DNA of 64,000 nucleotides, taken from assembly GCA_022241475.1 (NCBI GenBank), contig JAKOMT010000004.1, forward strand, positions 144,001 through 208,000, read 5' to 3'. The notes under the pieces are model-generated. The model did no database searches. It was not told the DNA's origin and was given only the letters and a program-made list of their open reading frames with translations. The position numbers and the translations under genes are program-made. Below are positions 49,104 to 58,220 of this stretch, one piece after another; position 1 is the first letter of the stretch, and the number at the start of each line of letters is the position of its first letter. Source of the DNA: Microvirga sp. (GTDB lineage Bacteria; Pseudomonadota; Alphaproteobacteria; Rhizobiales; Beijerinckiaceae).

Positions 49104-52100
49104 ATGGATTCCAAGCCCGCCGCCGGTTCTCCGCCTCCGTTCGCCGCCCCCTTTGCGGAGGACGACGCGGCGCTGGCGCGCGCGCTGCTGGCGTCGGCGG
49201 GAGAGGAGCCGGTCCGCCGCGACGCCGTCGACGCGCTGGCCCGCGACCTGATCGGGGCCATCCGCTCCGCTCCGGGCGGCTTCGGCGGCGTCGAGGATAT
49301 GCTGCGCGAATACGCGCTCTCGACCCGCGAGGGCCTGGCGCTGATGGTTCTCGCCGAAGCGCTCCTGCGCGTGCCGGACGCGAAGACGGCCGACCGGCTG
49401 ATCGAGGACAAGCTCGGCCAGGGCGATTTCGCCCATCACGAAACGAAGTCGGAGGCTTTCCTCGTCAACGCCTCCGCCTGGGCGCTCGGGATCACGGCGC
49501 GGGTCATCCAGCCCGGCGAGACGCCCGATGGCGTCCTGCGCCAGCTCGCGAAGCGCGTCGGCGTGCCGACGGTGCGCACGGCGACGCGGCAGGCGATGCG
49601 GGTGATGGGCGGGCATTTCGTGCTCGGCCAGACGATCGAGGAGGCGCTCAAGCGCGCCGGTTCGACGAAGGGGCGGATCTACCGCTATTCCTTCGACATG
49701 CTGGGCGAGGGCGCGCGCACCCGCCGCGACGCGAAGGCCTATTTCGACGCCTACGCCGGCGCGATCGAGGCGATCGGGCGCGCCGCGGGAAACCGTCCGC
49801 TCCCGGAGCGTCCCGGCATCTCGGTGAAGCTCTCGGCCTTGCACCCGCGCTACGAGGCGCTCAATCGCGAGGCAGTTCTCACCGAGCTGACCCCGCTCGT
49901 GCTCGAACTCGCCCGCAGCGCCAAGGGCTACGACCTCAATTTCACGATCGACGCGGAGGAGGCCGATCGGCTCGAACTCTCGCTCGACGTCATCGGCGCG
50001 GTCCTCGCCGATCCCTCGCTTGCTGGCTGGGACGGGTTCGGCCTCGCGATCCAGGCCTATCAGAAGCGCGCCCGCGCCGTGATCGACCATGTCGCGGCGC
50101 TCGCCGAGAGGCTCGACCGGCGGCTCATGGTGCGCCTCGTCAAGGGCGCCTACTGGGATACGGAGGTGAAACGCGCGCAGGAGCGAGGCCTCGCCGATTA
50201 TCCCGTCTTCACGCGAAAGGCGATGACCGATCTCAATTACGTCGCCTGCGCCGAGCGGATGCTGGCGCTACGCCCGCGCATCTTCCCGCAATTCGCCACG
50301 CACAACGCTTTGACCGTCGCGCAGATCGTTGCGCTGGCGGGAGACGCGCAGGGCTATGAGTTCCAGCGCCTGCACGGCATGGGCGACCAGCTCTACGGGC
50401 GCCTGATCGAAACCCGGCCGGGAATCGGCTGCCGCACCTACGCCCCCGTCGGCGGGCATCGCGACCTCCTCGCCTATCTCGTGCGCAGGCTTCTGGAGAA
50501 CGGGGCGAATTCCTCCTTCGTATCGGTCGCAGCCGATCCCGGCGTCGCCGTCGAGCAGCTCCTGCGCCGTCCCGAGGCGATCGTCGAGAGCCCGGCGCGG
50601 GCGCGCCACTCGAGACTTCCCCTGCCGCGCGATCTCTACGGGCCGGGTCGGCTCAATTCGCGCGGCGTCGAGTTCGGCGACCGCGAGGCGGCGCGCGCGC
50701 TGCAGGCCGAGATCGCGGCCGCCGGCGCCCGCGCAGTCGAGGCCGCGCCGTTCATCGATGGCCAGTCGCAGCGCGGGGCCGCGCGTGACGTCGTCTCGCC
50801 GATCGACGGCGAGACGGTGGTCGGGCGCGTGGTCGAAGCCGACGAGGCCCTCGCCGACCGGGCCGTCGCCGCCGCGCTGGCGGGTTTCCGCAGCTGGAGC
50901 GAGACGCCGGTGAACGTCCGCGCGCGCGCGCTGGAGCGCTTCGCCGACCTGATGGAGGAGCGGCGCGCGCGCCTGCTCCATCTCCTGCAAGCCGAGGCCG
51001 GAAAGACCGTCGACGACGCCCTCGCCGAATTGCGCGAGGCGGTCGATTTCTGCCGCTACTACGCCAACGAGGCCCGCAGGCTCTACGCCGCGGGCGAGGA
51101 GCTTCCGGGGCCGACCGGCGAATCGAACCGGCTCGTGATGCGCGGGCGCGGCGTGTTCGTCGCGATCTCGCCCTGGAACTTTCCGTTGGCGATTTTCGCA
51201 GGCCAGGTCGTCGCGGCGCTGGCGGCTGGAAACGCCGTCGTCGCCAAGCCGGCCGAGCAGACGCCGCTCGTCGCGGCGGAGGCCGTCGCGATGCTGCGCG
51301 AGGCGGGCGTGCCGGGCTCGGCGTTGCAATTCGTCACCGGCGACGGCCGCGTCGGAGCGCGCCTCGTGGCGCATCCGGCGATCGGGGGCGTCGTCTTCAC
51401 GGGCTCGACCGAAGTGGCGCGCGCCATCAACCGGACCCTCGCCGCCAAGGACGGGCCGATCGTCCCGCTCATCGCCGAGACGGGCGGGATCAACGCCATG
51501 ATCGTCGACGCCACCGCCCTGCCCGAGCAGGTCGCCGACGACGCCGTCATGAGCGCCTTCCGCTCCGCCGGCCAGCGCTGTTCGGCGCTGCGGCTGATGT
51601 TCGTGCAGGAGGACGTCGCCGACAAGATGATCGGCATGATCGCGGGCGCGGCGCGCGAACTGGCGCTGGGCGATCCGCGCGATTTCGCGACCCATGTGGG
51701 GCCGGTGATCGACGCCGAAGCGAAAGCCCGCCTCGACGCGCATGTGACGCGCATGAAGCGCGAGGCGAAGAAGGTTCACTATGCCGGCGAAGCGCCTGCG
51801 CGCGGAACCTTCGTCGCGCCCCATCTGTTCGAGCTGTCGGGCGCCGAGGATCTGACCGAGGAGGTTTTCGGGCCGATCCTTCACGTCGTTCGCTACCGGG
51901 CGGACGATCTCGACGGCGTGCTCGATGCGATCGAGGCGAAGGGCTACGGGCTGACGCTCGGCCTGCACACCCGGATAGAGGCGACGGTCGAGGCCGTGGT
52001 GAAACGCCTCGCGATCGGCAACGTCTACGTCAACCGCAACATGATCGGCGCGGTTGTCGGCGTGCAGCCCTTCGGCGGATCCGGTCTGTCCGGCACCGGC

Positions 52101-52211
52101 CCGAAGGCGGGCGGCCCGCATTATCTCGCGCGATTCGGCGTCGAGCAGACGGTGACGATCAACACGGCGGCCGCGGGCGGCAACGCCGCGCTGATCGCGA
52201 TGGAGGAGTGA
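49104..52211 (+). CDS. putA: Bifunctional proline dehydrogenase / glutamate-semialdehyde dehydrogenase PutA
   Basis: A 1035-residue enzyme that oxidises proline to glutamate with FAD and NAD. The proline dehydrogenase barrel spans about 100-490 (PERPGISVKLSALHPRYEAL, RLVKGAYWDTEVKRAQ, and EFQRLHGMGD near the end). The aldehyde dehydrogenase follows from about 545, with general base Glu792 (IAETGGINA) and catalytic Cys826 (SAGQRCSALR). The N-terminal ribbon-helix-helix DNA-binding domain of the E. coli protein is absent, so control falls to the divergent Lrp-type regulator. GAGGGAT precedes the ATG. Convergent with hslU, six bases apart. Confidence 0.96.
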   Translation: MDSKPAAGSPPPFAAPFAEDDAALARALLASAGEEPVRRDAVDALARDLIGAIRSAPGGFGGVEDMLREYALSTREGLALMVLAEALLRVPDAKTADRLIEDKLGQGDFAHHETKSEAFLVNASAWALGITARVIQPGETPDGVLRQLAKRVGVPTVRTATRQAMRVMGGHFVLGQTIEEALKRAGSTKGRIYRYSFDMLGEGARTRRDAKAYFDAYAGAIEAIGRAAGNRPLPERPGISVKLSALHPRYEALNREAVLTELTPLVLELARSAKGYDLNFTIDAEEADRLELSLDVIGAVLADPSLAGWDGFGLAIQAYQKRARAVIDHVAALAERLDRRLMVRLVKGAYWDTEVKRAQERGLADYPVFTRKAMTDLNYVACAERMLALRPRIFPQFATHNALTVAQIVALAGDAQGYEFQRLHGMGDQLYGRLIETRPGIGCRTYAPVGGHRDLLAYLVRRLLENGANSSFVSVAADPGVAVEQLLRRPEAIVESPARARHSRLPLPRDLYGPGRLNSRGVEFGDREAARALQAEIAAAGARAVEAAPFIDGQSQRGAARDVVSPIDGETVVGRVVEADEALADRAVAAALAGFRSWSETPVNVRARALERFADLMEERRARLLHLLQAEAGKTVDDALAELREAVDFCRYYANEARRLYAAGEELPGPTGESNRLVMRGRGVFVAISPWNFPLAIFAGQVVAALAAGNAVVAKPAEQTPLVAAEAVAMLREAGVPGSALQFVTGDGRVGARLVAHPAIGGVVFTGSTEVARAINRTLAAKDGPIVPLIAETGGINAMIVDATALPEQVADDAVMSAFRSAGQRCSALRLMFVQEDVADKMIGMIAGAARELALGDPRDFATHVGPVIDAEAKARLDAHVTRMKREAKKVHYAGEAPARGTFVAPHLFELSGAEDLTEEVFGPILHVVRYRADDLDGVLDAIEAKGYGLTLGLHTRIEATVEAVVKRLAIGNVYVNRNMIGAVVGVQPFGGSGLSGTGPKAGGPHYLARFGVEQTVTINTAAAGGNAALIAMEE

Positions 52212-52217
52212 GGCGCG

Positions 52218-53525
52218 TCAGAGGATGAACCGGCTCAGGTCGGCGTTCTTCGCCAGATCGCCCACTTCGCGCCGAACGAAATCGCCGTCGATGACGATGG
52301 TTTCGCCGGCGCGGTCGGTGGCGGAGAACGAGATGTCGTCGAGCACACGTTCGATCACCGTCTGCAGACGCCGCGCGCCGATGTTCTCGACGTTCGAGTT
52401 CACCTCGACCGCGATCTTGGCCAGCGCGTCGATGGCGTCCGAGGCGAAGTCGAGGGTCACGCCCTCGGTGGCCATCAGCGCGACCGATTGCTTGATCAGG
52501 CTCGCCTCGGTCTCCGTCAGGATGCGGCGGAAATCGTCCTCGTCGAGGGGGTTCAGCTCGACGCGGATGGGCAGCCGGCCCTGCAATTCGGGCAGGAGGT
52601 CCGAGGGCTTGGCGACGTGGAAGGCGCCCGAGGCCACGAACAGGATGTGGTCGGTCTTCACCGGGCCGTGTTTCGTCGCGACCGTCGTCCCCTCGATGAG
52701 CGGCAGCAGGTCGCGCTGCACGCCCTCGCGGGAGATGTCCGCCCCGGCGCGGCCCTCGCGGGCGCAGATCTTGTCGATCTCGTCGAGGAAGACGATGCCG
52801 TTGCTCTCGACCTCGCGAATCGCCTCCGCGACGATCGCCTCCTGGTCGAGCAGCTTGTCGCTCTCCTCCGCGATCAGGGGCTCGTAGGCTTCCTGGACCG
52901 TGGTGCGGCGGGTCTTCGTGCGCCCGCCGAAGGCCTTGCCGAACATGTCGCCGAGCGAGATCGCGCCCATTGACGCGCCGGGCTGTCCGGGGATCTCGAA
53001 CATCGGCATCCCGCCGCCGGAGGACGTCAGCTCGATTTCGATCTCCTTGTCGTTCAACTCGTCGGCGCGCAGCTTCTTGCGGAACGATTCGCGGGTCGTC
53101 GGCGAGGCGCCGGGGCCGACGAGGGCGTCGAGCACGCGGTTCTCGGCGGCGAGTTGCGCCTTGGCCAGAACCTGCTTGCGGCGCTCCTCCTTCACCAGCC
53201 CGATGCCGATTTCGACGAGATCGCGAACGATCTGCTCGACGTCGCGCCCGACATAGCCGACCTCCGTGAACTTCGTCGCCTCGACCTTGAGGAAAGGCGC
53301 TCCGGCGAGGCGCGCGAGCCGGCGCGCGATCTCCGTCTTGCCGCAGCCCGTCGGGCCGATCATCAGGATGTTCTTGGGCAGAACCTCGTCCTTCATCGGC
53401 CCCGTGATCTGTTGACGCCGCCAGCGATTGCGCAGGGCGATGGCGACCGCGCGCTTGGCGGCCTTCTGGCCGACGATGAAGCGGTCGAGCTCGGAGACGA
53501 TTTCGCGGGGGGAGAAGGTGGTCAT
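52218..53525 (-). CDS. hslU: ATP-dependent protease ATPase subunit HslU
   Basis: A 435-residue AAA+ unfoldase that feeds substrates to HslV. Walker A GPTGCGKT is at 57-64, the pore motif [14 protein letters not shown] follows, and Walker B is in [11 protein letters not shown]. The C-terminus ends [10 protein letters not shown], whose last residues dock into HslV and activate it. The intermediate domain (about 110-240) is present. The start at 53525 ([10 protein letters not shown]) is the family N-terminus. Downstream of hslV, 61 bases apart. Confidence 0.96.
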   Translation of the reverse strand: MTTFSPREIVSELDRFIVGQKAAKRAVAIALRNRWRRQQITGPMKDEVLPKNILMIGPTGCGKTEIARRLARLAGAPFLKVEATKFTEVGYVGRDVEQIVRDLVEIGIGLVKEERRKQVLAKAQLAAENRVLDALVGPGASPTTRESFRKKLRADELNDKEIEIELTSSGGGMPMFEIPGQPGASMGAISLGDMFGKAFGGRTKTRRTTVQEAYEPLIAEESDKLLDQEAIVAEAIREVESNGIVFLDEIDKICAREGRAGADISREGVQRDLLPLIEGTTVATKHGPVKTDHILFVASGAFHVAKPSDLLPELQGRLPIRVELNPLDEDDFRRILTETEASLIKQSVALMATEGVTLDFASDAIDALAKIAVEVNSNVENIGARRLQTVIERVLDDISFSATDRAGETIVIDGDFVRREVGDLAKNADLSRFIL

Positions 53526-53586
53526 GGCGTCTCGCTGTCGGGATGGAACTGGTCGATGGGCGCCGGGCCCGGTCCGCACGTCACCG

Positions 53587-54153
53587 TCACGTGGCGCTCT
53601 CCATGCTCTCCACCACGAGGTTGCCGTTGGTGTAGACGCAGATCTCGGCGGCGATGAGGAGCGAGCGGCGCACGATCGTCTCGGCGTCGCTGTCGGTGTC
53701 CATCAGCGCGCGGGCGGCGGCGAGCGCGTAATTGCCGCCCGACCCGATCGCCATGACTCCGCCGTCCGGCTCCAGCACGTCGCCCGAGCCCGAGAGCAGA
53801 AGGCCGACCTCCTTGTCGGCGACGAGCATCATGGCCTCGAGCCGGCGCAGGTAGCGGTCGGTGCGCCAGTCGCGGGTGAGTTCGACGCAGGCGCGCACGA
53901 GTTGCCCGGGATATTGTTCGAGCTTGGCTTCGAGCCGCTCGAACAGGGTGAAGGCGTCGGCGGTGGCGCCGGCGAAGCCGCCGATCACCGCGCCCTTGGC
54001 GAGGCGGCGCACCTTGCGCGCGTTGCCCTTGACGATGGTCTGGCCGAGGCTGACCTGACCGTCCCCGCCGATGACGAGGCGGTCGCCCTTGCGGACCATG
54101 AGGATCGTCGTGGCGTGCATGCTCTGGGGCCGATGGGCGTCGTCTGTGGACAA
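53587..54153 (-). CDS. hslV: ATP-dependent protease subunit HslV
   Basis: A 188-residue N-terminal-threonine peptidase of the HslUV protease. The motif [20 protein letters not shown] gives the catalytic Thr (Thr15 or 16 of the precursor, exposed after processing), and [20 protein letters not shown] is the conserved S1 block. The TTG at 54153 was chosen because GGAG lies about nine bases upstream and related alphaproteobacterial proteins carry a similar short N-terminal extension; the ATG at 54120 (MHATTI) is the alternative, without a clear ribosome site. Divergent from hisB. Confidence 0.93.
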   Translation of the reverse strand: MSTDDAHRPQSMHATTILMVRKGDRLVIGGDGQVSLGQTIVKGNARKVRRLAKGAVIGGFAGATADAFTLFERLEAKLEQYPGQLVRACVELTRDWRTDRYLRRLEAMMLVADKEVGLLLSGSGDVLEPDGGVMAIGSGGNYALAAARALMDTDSDAETIVRRSLLIAAEICVYTNGNLVVESMESAT

Positions 54154-54300
54154 GGGCGCGGACTCCGTTGATAGCCTGTGGCTTCACTTAAGTGTTCGCA
54201 GCGGCGTTTCCAACTCGTATGGCGTTTTCGCCGCGCCCTTGCTAGAACCCGCTCGCGTTCCGGAGGCTTGCGGGGCGCGTCGCAGCGGAGATGGCCGACC

Positions 54301-54900
54301 ATGACGAAGACGCAGCGCGTCGCGCGGATCGAACGCCGCACGGCCGAAACCGACATCGCCCTCTCCCTCGATCTCGACGGGACGGGAAAGATCGCGATCG
54401 AGACCGGCGTGGGCTTCTTCGACCACATGCTCGAGCTCTTCGCGCGCCACGCGCTGTTCGATCTCGAGATTCGCGCGACGGGAGACCTGCACGTCGATTT
54501 TCACCACACCGTGGAGGATGTCGGCATCGCGCTCGGCCAGGCTTTCCGCACCGCGCTCGGCGAGAAGAAGGGCATCGCCCGCTACGCCGACATGCACATG
54601 CCCATGGACGAGACGCTGACCCGCGTCGCGGTCGATATTTCCGGCCGCTCCTTCCTCGTCTTCCGCACGACCTTTCCGACGCAGAAGATCGGCGAGTTCG
54701 ACACGGAGCTCGTGCGCGAGTGGTTCCAGGCCTTCGCGGCGAACGCCGGGATCACGCTGCACGTCGAGACGCTCTACGGCGACAACAGCCACCATCTCGC
54801 CGAGAGCTGCTTCAAGGGGCTGGCGCGCGTCTTGCGTCGCGCCGTCGCCATCGATCCGCGCGAGGAGGGCCGGGTGCCGTCCACCAAGGGAGCGCTCTGA
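54301..54900 (+). CDS. hisB: Imidazoleglycerol-phosphate dehydratase
   Basis: A 199-residue manganese enzyme for the seventh step of histidine synthesis (stand-alone dehydratase, no phosphatase fusion). The two metal-binding motifs HHTVED (68-73) and the later SHHLAES are present, with [17 protein letters not shown] and [10 protein letters not shown] as further family blocks. CGGAGATGG precedes the ATG. First gene of hisB-DUF2628-hisH-hisA. Confidence 0.96.
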   Translation: MTKTQRVARIERRTAETDIALSLDLDGTGKIAIETGVGFFDHMLELFARHALFDLEIRATGDLHVDFHHTVEDVGIALGQAFRTALGEKKGIARYADMHMPMDETLTRVAVDISGRSFLVFRTTFPTQKIGEFDTELVREWFQAFAANAGITLHVETLYGDNSHHLAESCFKGLARVLRRAVAIDPREEGRVPSTKGAL

Positions 54901-54904
54901 GGCC

Positions 54905-55396
54905 ATGCAGGTCTATACGGTTCATATGCCGGCGAGCGCCCGGCCCGGGGATCCGGCCGCCTTCGACCGGGCGGTGCTGGTTCGCGACGGCTTCAACATC
55001 TGGGCCTTCCTGTTCTCGGCTTTGTATTTCGCCCGGCACCGGCATTGGCTGGCGGCCGTCGGGGTGTTCGTCGCGCTCGCGGGCTTCGCCGTCCTCGTGA
55101 ACGCGCTCGACCTGACGCCCTGGGCGGCGTTCGGCGCCCATCTTCTCGCCTCCTCGCTCGTGGGTCTCGAAGCGAGCAGCCTGCGGCGCTGGTCGCTGCA
55201 ACGCGCGGGGGCGCCCGCGATCGACCTCGTCTCCGGCTCCGGGTACGAGGACGCGGAAGCCAAGGCCTGCGCCCGCTGGCTGGCGCGGTCCGAGACCTCC
55301 TCCGCCGCGACCCACGAGGCCGCCGCGCCCGCCTTCGGCCCCGCGCGCCCGCCCGAGCGCGACGTGATCGGCCTGTTTCCGGAGCGCGCCCGATGA
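54905..55396 (+). CDS. DUF2628 family membrane protein
   Basis: A 163-residue protein with two to three hydrophobic helices at about 30-100 ([20 protein letters not shown], then [14 protein letters not shown] and [20 protein letters not shown]). It matches the DUF2628 pattern, including [10 protein letters not shown] and the [14 protein letters not shown] segment. Function is unknown, but it sits between hisB and hisH in many Hyphomicrobiales, as here. The C-terminal 55 residues are Ala/Glu-rich and soluble. Its stop overlaps the hisH ATG (ATGA). Confidence 0.88.
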   Translation: MQVYTVHMPASARPGDPAAFDRAVLVRDGFNIWAFLFSALYFARHRHWLAAVGVFVALAGFAVLVNALDLTPWAAFGAHLLASSLVGLEASSLRRWSLQRAGAPAIDLVSGSGYEDAEAKACARWLARSETSSAATHEAAAPAFGPARPPERDVIGLFPERAR

Positions 55397-56043
55397 GCGT
55401 CGTCATCATCGATTACGGCTCCGGCAACCTGCACTCGGCGGCCAAGGCCTTCGAGCGCGCCGCGCGCGAGAGCGGTCTCGACACGCCGGTGATCGTCACG
55501 AGCGACCCGGAAATCGTGCGCAAGGCGGAGCGCGTCGTGCTGCCGGGCGTCGGCGCCTTCGCCGATTGCCGGCGCGGGCTCGACGCGGCCTCGGGCATGA
55601 TCGAAGCGATGACCGAGGCCGTGAAGGGCGCGGGCCGCCCCTTCCTCGGCATCTGCGTCGGCATGCAGCTTCTCGCCACGCGCGGGCTAGAATACGAGAC
55701 CTCGCAGGGGCTCGACTGGATCGCCGGCGACGTCACGGCGATCCGCCCGGCCGATCAGAGCCTGAAGATCCCGCATATGGGCTGGAACGTCCTGCACAAG
55801 CAGCGCGAGCACGCCCTGCTGGACGGGATCGAGACCGGCCCGAACGGGCTGCACGCCTATTTCGTCCATTCCTACGCGCTCCAGCCGACCGACATCGGCG
55901 ACGTGGTCGCCGTCACCGATTACGGCGGACCGGTCACGGCCATCGTCGCCCGGGAAAACGTCGCCGGCGCCCAATTTCACCCCGAGAAGAGCCAGCGGCT
56001 CGGTCTCGCGCTCATCGCCAATTTCCTGAGGTGGCGTCCGTGA
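55393..56043 (+). CDS. hisH: Imidazole glycerol phosphate synthase, glutaminase subunit HisH
   Basis: A 216-residue class I amidotransferase that supplies ammonia to HisF. The nucleophile is Cys88 ([10 protein letters not shown]) and the His196/Glu198 pair is in [24 protein letters not shown] is the usual N-terminus. Joined by ATGA overlap to DUF2628 and by GTGA overlap to hisA. Its partner hisF is at 5101, not here. Confidence 0.96.
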   Translation: MSVVIIDYGSGNLHSAAKAFERAARESGLDTPVIVTSDPEIVRKAERVVLPGVGAFADCRRGLDAASGMIEAMTEAVKGAGRPFLGICVGMQLLATRGLEYETSQGLDWIAGDVTAIRPADQSLKIPHMGWNVLHKQREHALLDGIETGPNGLHAYFVHSYALQPTDIGDVVAVTDYGGPVTAIVARENVAGAQFHPEKSQRLGLALIANFLRWRP

Positions 56044-56774
56044 TTCTCTTCCCCGCGATCGACCTGAAGGAGGGTCTCTGCGTCCGGCTCGTGCAGGGCG
56101 ACATGGCGCAGGCCACGATCTTCAACGACGATCCCGCCGACCAGGCGGCGACGTTCCAGCGCCAGGGCTTCGAATGGGTGCACGTCGTCGACCTCGACGG
56201 CGCCTTCGCCGGCCAGCCGATGAACGGCAACGCCGTCGACGCGATCCTCGAGCGCATCTCGATTCCGGTGCAGCTCGGCGGCGGCATTCGCGACATGCGC
56301 ACCGTCGAGGCCTGGCTGGAGAAGGGCGTCGCGCGCGTCGTGATCGGCACCGCGGCGGTGCGCGATCCCGCCTTCGTGCGCGAAGCGGCGCGCCTGCATC
56401 CGGGCCGGATCGCGGTGGGCGTCGACGCCAAGGACGGGCTCGTGGCCGTCGAGGGCTGGGCGCAGACCTCCACCCTGACGGCGGAGGAGCTGGGCCGCCG
56501 CTTCGAGGACGCCGGCGTCGCCGCGATCGTCTATACCGACATCGCCCGCGACGGCATCCTCAAGGGCCTCAACATCGAGATGACGCTGGCGCTGGCGCGC
56601 GCCGTGTCGATTCCCGTGATCGCGTCGGGCGGGCTCGCCTCGATCGCGGACATCGAGCGCCTGCTGCAGCCGGATTGCGCCGCGCTCGCCGGCGCGATCA
56701 GCGGCCGCGCGCTCTATGACGGACGCATCGATCCGGCGGAGGCTCTCGACATGATTCGCGCGGCGCGGGTCTGA
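56040..56774 (+). CDS. hisA: ProFAR isomerase HisA
   Basis: A 244-residue (beta/alpha)8 barrel that isomerises ProFAR to PRFAR. Asp8 (FPAIDLKEG) and Asp127-Asp129 region (VGVDAKDG) plus YTDIARDG carry the catalytic acids and phosphate groups. Starts with GTG inside the hisH stop (GTGA). In relatives hisF follows; here the next gene is an ECF sigma factor on the other strand, 20 bases away, so the operon ends at hisA. Confidence 0.96.
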   Translation: MILFPAIDLKEGLCVRLVQGDMAQATIFNDDPADQAATFQRQGFEWVHVVDLDGAFAGQPMNGNAVDAILERISIPVQLGGGIRDMRTVEAWLEKGVARVVIGTAAVRDPAFVREAARLHPGRIAVGVDAKDGLVAVEGWAQTSTLTAEELGRRFEDAGVAAIVYTDIARDGILKGLNIEMTLALARAVSIPVIASGGLASIADIERLLQPDCAALAGAISGRALYDGRIDPAEALDMIRAARV

Positions 56775-56794
56775 ACCGCGAGCGTTCGCGAGCC

Positions 56795-57361
56795 TCAGCC
56801 AGCCTCGACGACGCCGCCCGTTTCCAGGGTGCGCCTCAACCGCGTGAAGGCGAGGCGAATGCGGGACTTGACCGTGCCGAGCGGCAGGCCCGTCGTTTCG
56901 GCGATCTCGCTGTGCGAGAGGCCGTCGAAGAAGGCGAGCCGCACCAGGGAGAGTTGCTCCTGCGGCAGTTCCGTCATGGCGGCGCGCACGGCCTCCTCGC
57001 GCTGGAGCGCGTCGAGCCCGCCTTCGAGATCGACGTCGTCGACCACGTCGAAAACCGGGTCGTCGGGCTCCATCAGGGTCGTGCGGTCGCGGCGCAGGAG
57101 GTCGATGCGGCGGTTGCGGGCGATTCGGTAGAGCCAGGTCGAGAGCGAGGATTTGGCCGGATCGAACAATTCGGACTTGCGCCACAGGGTCACCATCGTG
57201 TCCTGCGCGATTTCCTCGGCCAACGCGGGTGATGAGCCCTGCCGAATGAGATAGGCTTGCAGGCGCGGGGCGAAGAAATCGAACAGGCGCGTAAAGGCCT
57301 CGCGGTCGCGCGTACGCGCAACGGCGGCGGCGAGCGCTGCGAGTTCGCCTGGCGAAAGCAC
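56795..57361 (-). CDS. ECF-type RNA polymerase sigma factor
   Basis: A 188-residue sigma-70 family factor. Region 2 is at about 24-90 (ARLQAYLIRQ..., then AEEIAQDTMVTLWRKSELFD and STWLYRIARNRRIDLLRR), and region 4 at about 130-180 (LSLVRLAFFDGLSHSEIAET, GLPLGTVKSRIRLAFTRLRR). The GTG start has GAGG six bases upstream. No anti-sigma gene such as chrR is next to it on either side: downstream is the end of hisA and upstream is the divergent ialB. Its signal and targets are unknown; ialB is a possible target by position. Confidence 0.92.
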   Translation of the reverse strand: MLSPGELAALAAAVARTRDREAFTRLFDFFAPRLQAYLIRQGSSPALAEEIAQDTMVTLWRKSELFDPAKSSLSTWLYRIARNRRIDLLRRDRTTLMEPDDPVFDVVDDVDLEGGLDALQREEAVRAAMTELPQEQLSLVRLAFFDGLSHSEIAETTGLPLGTVKSRIRLAFTRLRRTLETGGVVEAG

Positions 57362-57587
57362 GTCGGTCCTCGATTCTTCGGGCGGCGTCCTGCCGTCACG
57401 CTGGCGGGGAGGTGGTCAGCCGCCGTCGCGGCAGCGTGAAATTAGGAGGCTTCAGGCGGTGGCGCAACGCAAAACGAGTTTATCGGTCAGGGTTAACGCA
57501 TTTTTGCCCATTTCAGGACAAACTACTGCCGAACCGCGAGCACGCCTCGCCGTCAGGCGACACACACCAACGTTCAAGGTCAAATCG

Positions 57588-58127
57588 ATGATGCTATCCC
57601 TATTCATTCGCCGAAATGCGCCGCGCCTGGCGCTCGCCACGGCCCTGGCGGCCGCCTCCGCGACGGGGGCCCTGTCGCAGGCGGGACAGCCGGCGACGCA
57701 GCTTGGAAATTTCAACGATTGGGGGGCTTTCACCTCGACGGAAGGCGGCAACAAGGTTTGCTTCATCCTGTCGCAGCCCCAGCAACGAACGCCGGCCGAA
57801 TTGCGCCGCGACCCGGGCTATCTCTTCGTGACCTTCCGCCCGGCCGAGGGCGTCACGAACGAAGTCGCGCTGGTCATGGGCTTTCCCACCCAGGAGGGGC
57901 AGGACGCGCGCGCCGTCGTCGGCGACGCCTCCTACGCTCTGGTGACGAGCGGCTCGAACGTCTGGGTTCGCGATCCGGCCGACGAGACCCGCCTCGTCGA
58001 ATCCTTCATCCGCGGATCGCGCGCCGAATTCCGCGTCACCTCCGGTCGCGGCAACGCGACGACGGACGTCTATTCGCTCAGCGGCTTCACCGCCGCGCTG
58101 CGCCGCGCGCAGCAGGAATGCAGCTGA
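57588..58127 (+). CDS. Invasion-associated locus B (IalB) family protein
   Basis: A 179-residue exported protein. A signal peptide is seen at 1-30 (basic LFIRRNAPRLALATALAAAS, cleavage near GALSQA). The mature domain has FNDWGAFTSTEGGNKVCFIL and the paired cysteines near 55 and the C-terminus (QQECS), typical of IalB proteins, a family named from Bartonella but found widely in free-living rhizobia, where the role is unclear. The ATG at 57588 has AAGG nine bases upstream; a GTG at 57459 with AGGAGG upstream would add 43 residues before the signal peptide. Divergent from the ECF sigma gene. Confidence 0.85.
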   Translation: MMLSLFIRRNAPRLALATALAAASATGALSQAGQPATQLGNFNDWGAFTSTEGGNKVCFILSQPQQRTPAELRRDPGYLFVTFRPAEGVTNEVALVMGFPTQEGQDARAVVGDASYALVTSGSNVWVRDPADETRLVESFIRGSRAEFRVTSGRGNATTDVYSLSGFTAALRRAQQECS

Positions 58128-58162
58128 CGCTGTCGAAGCCTCGTGGTTCACGCATTGATCGA

Positions 58163-58204
58163 CGCCCTCCCGCCCGGCCCCTCCCTGCCGGGAGGGTCGG
58201 GCGG
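58163..58204. repeat. Palindromic extragenic repeat between ialB and gcvPB
   Basis: CCCTCCC at 58179-58185 and GGGAGGG at 58190-58196 pair perfectly around TGCC, followed by TCGGGCGG. The same core plus TCGGG tail occurs in the gcvH-gcvPA gap, so this is one member of a repeat family. It lies in the gap between convergent ialB and gcvPB and may also serve as terminator. Confidence 0.55.
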
Positions 58205-58220
58205 ATAGCGCTGTTCCCGC

